Shown piece after piece: positions 57,240 to 64,000 of a DNA stretch of 64,000 bases. Below the pieces are notes generated by a model, which ran no database searches, was not told the DNA's origin, and worked only from the letters and a program-made list of their open reading frames with translations. Positions within the stretch are counted from its first letter, which is position 1. Each line of letters starts with the position of its first letter. The stretch spans positions 62,001 through 126,000 of the forward strand of contig NZ_KB849179.1 in the NCBI RefSeq assembly GCF_000367945.1, read 5' to 3'. Source of the DNA: Acinetobacter proteolyticus (GTDB lineage: Bacteria; Pseudomonadota; Gammaproteobacteria; Pseudomonadales; Moraxellaceae). The position numbers were made by a program, and so were the translations under genes.

Positions 57240-57779
57240 ATGGCATCTTATGCTTTACAAGAACAAGCTCGTCATTTACAAGCCCTTGTGCTTGATGTGG
57301 ATGGGATCTTAAGCGATGGCTTTGTGACTTTAACCAATTCAGGCGATGAGATTAAATCCTTTGATATCCGTGATGGCTTGGGCATGAAACTGGTTCAGCA
57401 AGCGGGAATGAAAGTGATTATTATCACTGGACGAAAAAGTAATATCGTTGAAAAACGGATGTCTGATCTTGGTGTAGATTTAGTATTCCAAGGACGTGAA
57501 GATAAAGGTGTTGCATTGCGTGAAGCCTGTGCACAACTAGGTCTTTTACCTGAAGATTGTATCTATATGGGTGATGATTGGCCTGATTTATCTGCCTTTG
57601 CGATTGCGGGCATGAAAGTTACTGTGCCAAATGGACATGAAGAAGTACGCCGTCGTGCGAATCTGGTCACCCAAGCAATGGGTGGCCGTGGAGCAGTACG
57701 TGAAGTCTGCGATATGTTGTTGATGGCAAAAGGTGTTTACCAAGAACTGCTTGAAAAATATCTTGCTGTACCACATTAA
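57240..57779 (+). CDS. kdsC: KDO-8-phosphate phosphatase
   Basis: A 179-residue HAD protein without a cap domain, as in KdsC. Motif I is LVLDVDGILSDGFVTL, motif II is IITGRKS and motif III/IV is YMGDDWPDLSAFA. It removes phosphate from KDO-8-phosphate. It is in an LPS operon with kdsD before it and lptC after it. Confidence 0.96.
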   Translation: MASYALQEQARHLQALVLDVDGILSDGFVTLTNSGDEIKSFDIRDGLGMKLVQQAGMKVIIITGRKSNIVEKRMSDLGVDLVFQGREDKGVALREACAQLGLLPEDCIYMGDDWPDLSAFAIAGMKVTVPNGHEEVRRRANLVTQAMGGRGAVREVCDMLLMAKGVYQELLEKYLAVPH

Positions 57780-57818
57780 TAGAGTGTTGATTTGCTCAAA
57801 GGTTAGGTAACCCTGTTT

Positions 57819-58370
57819 ATGGATACCAAAGTTTTATATGTTGTTGCTGTCGCAGTTGCTACTGTGAGTGGTGGCTATTACTATTACAGTGGCAAAGCAA
57901 AAAAATTGGATGTTGATTCAGCCAAGAATATGACCTATTCAGCACAGGGTGTACATTTAACCCAGACCGATGAACAGGGTAATTTGTATATTCGTGCTCA
58001 AGTCAAACAGCTAGAACAAAATATGCAACAAAAAACCTCTCAGCTTGATCAACTGAATGCAGTGATGTACAAACAGGGCAAACCTGATGCGACATTCTAT
58101 GCTAAACAAGCACATGGTTATGATGATAATACTAAAGTTGTTTTGCTAGGTGATGTAGTCGCAACGAAATTGTCTGATCAGGGTAATAAAATGGAGTTTC
58201 ATACAGATGAACTCACGGGTTACCCAAAAACAAGAGAGCTTGAAACACAACATCAAGTCACGGTGCAATCACCGTCAGCTGAGTTCGTGAGTCAAGGCCT
58301 CAAGGCTAATTTAAATAATGGTCAATATGAATTTTATAAAATTCGAGGAAAGTATGCGCCAAGCTCTTAA
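57819..58370 (+). CDS. lptC: LPS export protein LptC
   Basis: A 183-residue protein with one N-terminal membrane helix (about 4-23) and a periplasmic beta-jellyroll (MTYSAQGVHLTQTDEQGNLYIRAQV, PDATFYAKQAHGYDDNTKVVLLGDVVAT). It links LptB2FG in the inner membrane to LptA. Its end overlaps the lptA start by 17 bases. Confidence 0.9.
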   Translation: MDTKVLYVVAVAVATVSGGYYYYSGKAKKLDVDSAKNMTYSAQGVHLTQTDEQGNLYIRAQVKQLEQNMQQKTSQLDQLNAVMYKQGKPDATFYAKQAHGYDDNTKVVLLGDVVATKLSDQGNKMEFHTDELTGYPKTRELETQHQVTVQSPSAEFVSQGLKANLNNGQYEFYKIRGKYAPSS

Positions 58371-58902
58371 TTCTAAATCTCGTTCTACTTTCCTGAAACA
58401 AATCACTTGTGCTGCCGTGGTTGCATTATCTTCTGCTGCAAGTTTTGCTTTGCCGTCAGATCGTAATCAACAACTTTCATTAGTTGCTGATCGCGCAACC
58501 TATAATGATAAAACAGGTGTAACGACATACACCGGCAATGTCGTGATTGAGCAAGGTACGATGAAGCTGCAGGCGGATTCAATTGTTGCAAATTTAAATA
58601 GTAAGAAAGAGATCCAGATCATCACGGCAAAAGGTCAGCTTGCAAAATTTCAGCAGCAAATGGATGCAAATAAGGGCTTAGCTCGCGGTGAGGCACAAAC
58701 CATCGTCTATAATGCAGATACGGGTATTATTACCTTAACGGGTAAAGCTTATCTGTATCAGGATGGCTCGAGTATTCGGGGTAACAGCCTAAAATACAGT
58801 ATGAACAAAGGAGATGTTGAAGCGCAAGGTTCTTCAACCAATCGCGTGCAAATCATTATTCCACCTTCAAGCTCAAAAAGTTTCCCAGGGGCGCGTGATT
58901 AA
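58354..58902 (+). CDS. lptA: LPS transport periplasmic protein LptA
   Basis: Start at ATG 58354 with GAGGAA 4-9 bases upstream; the frame is open to 58318 but that part is inside lptC. The 182-residue product has a signal peptide (ALSSAASFA) and a beta-jellyroll with [20 protein letters not shown] and [18 protein letters not shown]. It bridges LptC and LptD. The stop overlaps the lptB start by one base. Confidence 0.92.
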   Translation: MRQALNSKSRSTFLKQITCAAVVALSSAASFALPSDRNQQLSLVADRATYNDKTGVTTYTGNVVIEQGTMKLQADSIVANLNSKKEIQIITAKGQLAKFQQQMDANKGLARGEAQTIVYNADTGIITLTGKAYLYQDGSSIRGNSLKYSMNKGDVEAQGSSTNRVQIIIPPSSSKSFPGARD

Positions 58903-59648
58903 TGGAACAATCAGTGCAGCAACCACAGACGCTTTGTATTAAGCATTTGGCTAAGAACTATAGTAAACGTTGGGTTGTAAAAGATGTTTCTTTTACAATG
59001 CAAAGTGGACAGATTGTGGGTCTGCTTGGGCCAAATGGTGCAGGTAAAACCACAAGCTTTTATATGGTCGTTGGTCTTGTTCGCATGGACAAAGGCGAAA
59101 TTCACTTAGACAATCTTGATTTGTCTGATCTTGCAATGCATGAACGTGCCCGTAAAGGCATTGGCTATTTACCGCAAGAAGCTTCAATCTTTAGAAAGCT
59201 GACAATTGCCGAAAACATTATGGCAATTTTAGAAACACGTAAAGATTTAAATAAACAGCAGCGCCAACAACGTCTCAATGAACTATTAAGTGATTTTAAA
59301 ATCAATCACATTAAGGACTCCCTGGGCATGAGCGTGTCGGGTGGTGAGCGTCGCCGTGCTGAAATTGCACGTGCTTTGGCTGCAGATCCGAAGTTTATGT
59401 TGCTGGATGAACCTTTTGCGGGGGTTGATCCAATTTCTGTTGGTGATATTAAAGATATTATCCAGACGCTCAAAGACCGTGGCATTGGCGTGTTGATTAC
59501 CGATCATAACGTGCGTGAGACCTTAGCAATTTGCGAGAAAGCTTATATTGTGAGTGAGGGTTCTGTGATTGCAGAAGGCACACCGCAAGAAATTTTAGAT
59601 AATGAGCAAGTCCGTAAAGTATATCTAGGCGATGATTTTGTTGTTTAG
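58902..59648 (+). CDS. lptB: LPS transport ATPase LptB
   Basis: A 248-residue ABC ATPase. Walker A is [16 protein letters not shown], the signature is [15 protein letters not shown] and Walker B is [13 protein letters not shown]. It powers LPS extraction. It is the last gene of the kdsD-kdsC-lptCAB run; a terminator follows, and rpoN, which often lies next in related bacteria, is not here. Confidence 0.96.
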   Translation: MEQSVQQPQTLCIKHLAKNYSKRWVVKDVSFTMQSGQIVGLLGPNGAGKTTSFYMVVGLVRMDKGEIHLDNLDLSDLAMHERARKGIGYLPQEASIFRKLTIAENIMAILETRKDLNKQQRQQRLNELLSDFKINHIKDSLGMSVSGGERRRAEIARALAADPKFMLLDEPFAGVDPISVGDIKDIIQTLKDRGIGVLITDHNVRETLAICEKAYIVSEGSVIAEGTPQEILDNEQVRKVYLGDDFVV

Positions 59649-59993
59649 TCAGCAGAATCTGTATTTAAGAAAAGAACCGAAAGGTTCTTTTTTTTATGAA
59701 GAAAAAAATGATAAGCGGTGAAAGATTGGGTCGATCATGAAATGTTTAGGGATGTTTTTAATTAATTTATTGATAAGTATTTATTTTATTTATCCTCTTA
59801 CCAAGGCATAATCTATTAAAATGTGAACTGTTTTACAAAAATATACACATATCTATGGGGGAATTTATGTGAGGAACATAGTGTTTTTTATAAAAAAATG
59901 CTTAAAATGAAAATGCTGAAATGATAACAATACGAAAAAAATATGAACTTGCACAACGATATAAAAGTGAATAATGGAACATGGAAAAAAAGT
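59649..59993. other. Intergenic region between lptB and the type I secretion operon
   Basis: About 345 AT-rich bases. A terminator (59670-59695) ends lptB; the rest is very AT-rich and should hold the secretion operon promoter. A 24-codon ORF (59737-59811) resembling a signal peptide has no strong ribosome-binding site. Confidence 0.5.
59670..59695 (+). terminator. Terminator after lptB
   Basis: A 9-bp stem (aaaagaacc/ggttctttt) with a GAAA tetraloop and a T-run. Confidence 0.9.
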
Positions 59994-61484
59994 ATGGATT
60001 TTAAGTGGTTACTCTATGTAGCAACACTGTCTGTGCCAATCACACATGCAACAACACCGAGTGAACAATATCACACTTTAAAAAACAACATTTCTAAGCT
60101 TTTTGTCCCAAAAAGTAGTGATGAGTTCAAAGTGGCACAAATGCAGAAATTGAGTAATTTTTCTGTAGATACCTCGCTAGGAAGTGATTTGCCTGTGGTT
60201 GGGTCAGGTCGCCCTCAAGTCGATACGATTCCAACTGCTTTTTGGCAGAATCAACGCAAACTACTTACAGATGCGGTACAGATTGCAGTACAGCGTAATC
60301 CTGAAATTTCACAAGGCATTGCAGCATTAGCGTCACAAAATGCCAATATTGATGTCGCCAAATCTGGTTATTATCCACAGATTGGTGGTGGCGTGAGTAC
60401 CGGAGATTTAGGTAAAAAAAGTACCCGAGGCCAGCAGTTGCTTACTTTAAGTGCAACACAAATGCTGTACGATTTTGGGAAAGTAAAATCGGGTGTTGAT
60501 GTCGAAAAAGCAAAAGTCTTGGTTGGGCAAGCCAATGTACTGGTCAAAATTGATGATATTTCCTTAGACGTTGCACAGACGATTATAAATATTCAGCGTT
60601 ATCAAAAATTGATCCAGATTGCGAATCAGCAAATCGCAGGGATTAAACGTATTCAAGAGATGGCGAATTTACGTGCTAATGCAGGGATTAGTAGTCAGGC
60701 TGACCCAATACAAGCACAGTCTTATTTGCAATCAGCACAATCTGCGATGATTGCGCAACAATCATTACTGAGTCAATATCAGCAGCATTTGTATACTTTA
60801 TTGGGCTTTGATACACGAAATGTACAATGGGCCATTTCAGAAGATTATGTAAAACAATCAGATTTATATGCTGCACCACAGTTCAATACCATTCCGCAAA
60901 TGATTGCAGCACAAGCTGGAATTGAAGTTGCGCGTAATCAAAAATTACAGACACAGGTGAGTAATTATCCGACACTTGCCGTAAAAGGTGAACTGAGTCA
61001 AGCTTTGCACGGTCGAAACCCAAGCAATGATAAAGAGGGCGGGTTTGATAGTGCCATCATGTTTGAAGCCAGCAGTCAGTTCTATCAGGGGGGAGCAACC
61101 TCCTCAAAAACTCGGGCGGCTAGTTTTGCTGAAGAGGCAGCTAAAGCACAAGTCAATGCCGTATATTTAAAAGTGTTGGATCAAATTAGAACCAGCCGTG
61201 AACAAATCGAAAATAAGCAACGCCAAATGCAGGTTTTGGCAGGGCAACAAGCAACAACAATACGAACTAGAGAACTTTACCAAGAACAATATAAGTTAGG
61301 GACACGGACTTTGGTTGACCTGCTCAATGCAGAACAGGCAATTCATAGTGCGAATTCAGAAGCAGAAACGGCACGTTATGACATTTACAGCAGTATTGCA
61401 CAATATATTGCTGCGACAGGACGTTCTCGCCAAGCCTATGACCTCAATAATATAAAAATCCAAGGATTTGAGGTACAACCATGA
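59994..61484 (+). CDS. TolC-family outer-membrane protein of a type I secretion system
   Basis: Start preferred at ATG 59994, since it opens a signal peptide (MDFKWLLYVATLSVPITHA); the frame is open to an ATG at 59943. The ~496-residue body has the duplicated helical layout of TolC (DAVQIAVQRNPEISQGIAALASQNANIDVAKSGYYPQIGGGVSTG and AEQAIHSANSEAETARYDIYSSIAQYIAATG). It would form the outer-membrane tunnel. Its stop overlaps the start of the ABC transporter gene by 4 bases. Confidence 0.88.
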   Translation: MDFKWLLYVATLSVPITHATTPSEQYHTLKNNISKLFVPKSSDEFKVAQMQKLSNFSVDTSLGSDLPVVGSGRPQVDTIPTAFWQNQRKLLTDAVQIAVQRNPEISQGIAALASQNANIDVAKSGYYPQIGGGVSTGDLGKKSTRGQQLLTLSATQMLYDFGKVKSGVDVEKAKVLVGQANVLVKIDDISLDVAQTIINIQRYQKLIQIANQQIAGIKRIQEMANLRANAGISSQADPIQAQSYLQSAQSAMIAQQSLLSQYQQHLYTLLGFDTRNVQWAISEDYVKQSDLYAAPQFNTIPQMIAAQAGIEVARNQKLQTQVSNYPTLAVKGELSQALHGRNPSNDKEGGFDSAIMFEASSQFYQGGATSSKTRAASFAEEAAKAQVNAVYLKVLDQIRTSREQIENKQRQMQVLAGQQATTIRTRELYQEQYKLGTRTLVDLLNAEQAIHSANSEAETARYDIYSSIAQYIAATGRSRQAYDLNNIKIQGFEVQP

Positions 61485-63607
61485 TGACTACAAAAATAAA
61501 TTATCAGCCTTGGTTACAGGCCATACTGACGATTGCAAAACATTATCGCATTGAACCTTCTGAGGAACGGATTCGTTTACAGCTTGACTGGAACCAGAAT
61601 CAAAATCTCGATGAAGTCTTGGTTTTGATTAGTCGGCAGGTCGGTTTGAATGTTAGGCGAGTTGCTTTTAGTAACGAAGTGATTAACCCTTGGCGTTTAC
61701 CTGTACTGGTAGAATTAGCCGACGGGCAGGTTGGTGTTATCGATAAAGCAGACGGTTCAGGCCATGTCAGTGTTCAACTGAGTGGTGATCAGGGATTATC
61801 GCAAAAGTTTGCAGTGGGTGCATTGAAACACATTATTAAAAATGTGTATGTGCTTCGCCCAGAACAGTCGGTGCCTGATGCGCGTATCGATGAGTATATC
61901 AAACCGTATGAACCAAGCTGGTTCTGGTCAATTGTATTACAGGATTGGAAACGCTATATCGATATCATGTTGGCATCGATGATTGCCAATATTTTGGCTT
62001 TAGCCACCATTATTTTCTCGATGCAAGTCTATGACCGTGTAGTTCCATCGCAATCCATTCCTACACTCTGGGTACTTGCGAGTGGTGTACTGATTGCAGC
62101 TATCTTTGAGTTTGTTTTAAGGCTATCTCGGGTCTATATTTCGGACATTATTGGTAAGCGAGCTGATTTACGGATTTCTGATCGAGTCTTTGGTCATGCC
62201 TTAAGAATCAAAAATAGTGAACGTTCTAAGTCAACAGGTACCTTTATTTCTCAAATACGTGAGTTGGAGGGGGTTCGAGACTTAGTGACGTCAACCACCA
62301 TGGGCGCAATTGCCGATCTCCCTTTCTTTTTCTTATTCCTGATTATTTTTGCAATCATTGGCGGCAACCTCTTCTGGGTGATGCTATTGGTGGTTCCTTT
62401 GATGATTTTGCCTGCAATTTTGGCCCAGAATAAATTGGCACAACTTGCACAGGAAGGGATGCGTGAATCTTCAATTCGCAATGCCATTTTGGTTGAAGCA
62501 GTACAAGGTATTGAAGATATTAAATTATTACGTGCAGAGTCACGGTTCCAGAATCAATGGAATCATATGAATGAAGTATCTGCTGATATTAGTATGCAGC
62601 AGCGCAAGATCGTAGGTGTACTGACTGCGTGGACACAAAAGATTCAGGGCTTGACATATGCTGCGGTGATTTTAGTCGGTTGTTTTGCGGTAATGAAAGG
62701 CGATATGACCACAGGTGCGTTGGTGGCCTGTTCGATTTTATCTTCACGTATGCTTGCGCCGATTTCACAAATCACAGGGATTTTGGGACGTTTACAACAG
62801 GCAAAAGTCGCGAAGAAAAGCTTAGATGAGTTAATGCAGAAACCAGTAGATCAACCAGATCAAGCGCATTTAGTACACAAAGAAGTATTACATGGTGATT
62901 ATGAGTTGAAAAAAGTGGTGTTCCAATATACCGAAGATGATCCACGTCCAAGTTTGGTAATCCCACAACTTAAGATTCGTGCGGGTGAACGTATTGCGAT
63001 TTTGGGGCGCAATGGTGCAGGTAAATCTACTTTATTACAGATTTTGTCTGCAATGCAGTTCCCTAATTCGGGTTCGGTGTATTTGGATGATCTGGATATT
63101 AGCCTGATTGATCCTGCCGATGTGCGTCGTGACATGGGCTTACTTAACCAGAATGCACATTTATTTTATGGCACTATTCGTGAAAACTTGACGCTTGGTG
63201 CGCCTTTAGCACGTGATGAAGATATTCTCAAAGCTTTAAAAGTAACCGGTGCGTTGAGTTTTGTGCATGAAAAGAAAGAAGGGCTAGATCATTTAGTATT
63301 GGAAGGGGGTGTTGGTTTCTCTGGTGGGCAACGACAAGCCTTATTATTGGCTCGTTTATTGATTCGTCAGCCAAATATTTTATTGCTGGATGAACCGACT
63401 GCTGCCATTGATGATGTGGCAGAAAAGCAATTGATTGATCACTTAAAGTCTTGGCTCGGTTATCGGACTTTAGTTGTTGCAACGCATCGACGTGCGGTTT
63501 TGGAATTGGTTGACCGAATTATTGTCATGAATGAAGGCAAAATCGTCATGGATGGACCTGTAGATCAAGTTTTACAACAATCAACGATAAAACAAAAAAT
63601 AGTTTAA
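61481..63607 (+). CDS. Type I secretion ABC transporter (LapB-like)
   Basis: A 708-residue inner-membrane ABC exporter. Residues ~5-140 form a C39-like N-terminal domain without an obvious catalytic Cys, as in LapB/HlyB. Several membrane helices lie at about 160-450, followed by an ATPase domain: Walker A ILGRNGAGKST (about 507-517), signature FSGGQRQALLLARLL, Walker B ILLLDEPTAAIDD. It overlaps the TolC-like gene by 4 bases and precedes the adaptor, so it drives a type I system for a large secreted protein not in the window. Confidence 0.93.
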   Translation: MMTTKINYQPWLQAILTIAKHYRIEPSEERIRLQLDWNQNQNLDEVLVLISRQVGLNVRRVAFSNEVINPWRLPVLVELADGQVGVIDKADGSGHVSVQLSGDQGLSQKFAVGALKHIIKNVYVLRPEQSVPDARIDEYIKPYEPSWFWSIVLQDWKRYIDIMLASMIANILALATIIFSMQVYDRVVPSQSIPTLWVLASGVLIAAIFEFVLRLSRVYISDIIGKRADLRISDRVFGHALRIKNSERSKSTGTFISQIRELEGVRDLVTSTTMGAIADLPFFFLFLIIFAIIGGNLFWVMLLVVPLMILPAILAQNKLAQLAQEGMRESSIRNAILVEAVQGIEDIKLLRAESRFQNQWNHMNEVSADISMQQRKIVGVLTAWTQKIQGLTYAAVILVGCFAVMKGDMTTGALVACSILSSRMLAPISQITGILGRLQQAKVAKKSLDELMQKPVDQPDQAHLVHKEVLHGDYELKKVVFQYTEDDPRPSLVIPQLKIRAGERIAILGRNGAGKSTLLQILSAMQFPNSGSVYLDDLDISLIDPADVRRDMGLLNQNAHLFYGTIRENLTLGAPLARDEDILKALKVTGALSFVHEKKEGLDHLVLEGGVGFSGGQRQALLLARLLIRQPNILLLDEPTAAIDDVAEKQLIDHLKSWLGYRTLVVATHRRAVLELVDRIIVMNEGKIVMDGPVDQVLQQSTIKQKIV

Positions 63608-63624
63608 TACTTTGAGGAAATTTT

Positions 63625-64000
63625 ATGAGTGAACAACAACAGAACAGCAGTCGTCCCATGAACGTAACCTATAATGAACCAAAGTTACCTCGTTCGACGC
63701 TTGTTGTTTGGATGATTGGGATTGGTTTACTTTCACTCTTAATCTGGGCATGGTTATTTAATCTTGAAGAGGTTTCAACCGGTACGGGGAAAGTGATTCC
63801 TTCTTCAAAAGAGCAAATTATTCAGTCGCTTGAAGGGGGGATTTTAACTAAACTCGATGTCAATGAAGGGGATGTGGTTGAAAAGGGACAAATCCTTGCT
63901 CAACTTGATCCTACACGTTTTGCTTCGAATGTTGGAGAGTCAAAGTCCTTACTGATATCGGCACAAGCTACCGCAGCGCGTTTACGTGCTGAGGTGACAG
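63625..64000 (+). CDS. HlyD-family adaptor, 5' part only
   Basis: Begins at ATG 63625 with TGAGGAAA upstream and runs off the window. The visible ~125 residues have a short cytoplasmic N terminus, one membrane helix (about 25-46), EEVSTGTGKVIPSSKEQIIQSLEGGILTKLDVNEGDVVEKGQILAQLDPTRF, the lipoyl-like block typical of HlyD/LapC adaptors, and the start of an alpha-helical hairpin. It joins the ABC transporter to the TolC-like protein. Confidence 0.92.
   Translation, partial: MSEQQQNSSRPMNVTYNEPKLPRSTLVVWMIGIGLLSLLIWAWLFNLEEVSTGTGKVIPSSKEQIIQSLEGGILTKLDVNEGDVVEKGQILAQLDPTRFASNVGESKSLLISAQATAARLRAEVT

Noticed and set aside
59737..59811. A 24-codon ORF resembling a signal peptide, upstream of the type I secretion genes
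   Set aside because: Too short and without a good ribosome-binding site to support; it could be a relic.

Overview
The window is an AT-rich gammaproteobacterial chromosome segment that I assign to Acinetobacter (Moraxellaceae). The assignment rests on gene order and protein character: the rubredoxin / rubredoxin reductase / esterase / OxyR cluster described from Acinetobacter ADP1, a Wzi-type capsule protein next to lysS, a long (485 aa) GAPDH, and an Obg-ProB pair. The species is not decided. No phage, transposon, insertion sequence or CRISPR array was seen. The segment looks like core chromosome with a few accessory small genes.

Layout. 1-6.7 kb: the end of a secreted alpha/beta hydrolase, small unknown genes, two identical tRNA-Asn genes flanking a small secreted protein, a PaaI thioesterase, a GFA protein, an aspartate-type aminotransferase and a macro-like protein. 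6.9-15.4 kb: a GGDEF protein, uvrB, a lipocalin, RarD, GAPDH, and two coupled membrane-anchored periplasmic proteins built from proline-hydrophobic repeats. 15.5-24.3 kb: obgE, proB, a HAD phosphatase with a DUF1615 lipoprotein, dusB, then oxyR-estB-rubB-rubA on the minus strand. 24.6-36 kb: a SRPBCC protein, lysS, wzi, the sulfate-activation genes cysD-cysN preceded by a 32-codon ORF, several hypotheticals, a CorC/HlyC-type protein and a LysR regulator.

36.5-47.4 kb: isocitrate lyase, Fe- and Mn-superoxide dismutases side by side (a Fur-like box precedes the Mn enzyme), a Nif3-like protein, a DegS/AlgW-type protease, an MFS/TetR divergent pair with a clear palindromic operator candidate, and a nitrate transporter-porin unit whose leader has a sigma-54 promoter and two ANTAR-type hairpins. 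47.7-56 kb: an enlarged OmpW-like protein, map, rpsB-tsf, an NlpE-like lipoprotein, a type B ribosomal protein L36 gene, tRNA-Gly, cysS and an NCS1 permease. 56.2-64 kb: kdsD-kdsC-lptC-lptA-lptB for LPS core synthesis and transport, then a type I secretion operon (TolC-like, ABC transporter, HlyD-like) that runs off the window.

The most notable non-coding signals are the nitrate leader (sigma-54 promoter plus tandem A1/G4 hexaloop hairpins), a 15-bp inverted repeat that could hide the lipocalin ribosome-binding site, nested inverted repeats upstream of rpsB, and the TetR and Fur candidate operators. The most notable uncharacterised protein system is the repeat-protein pair at 13.9-15.4 kb. 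All assignments are by reading motifs; no database search was possible.
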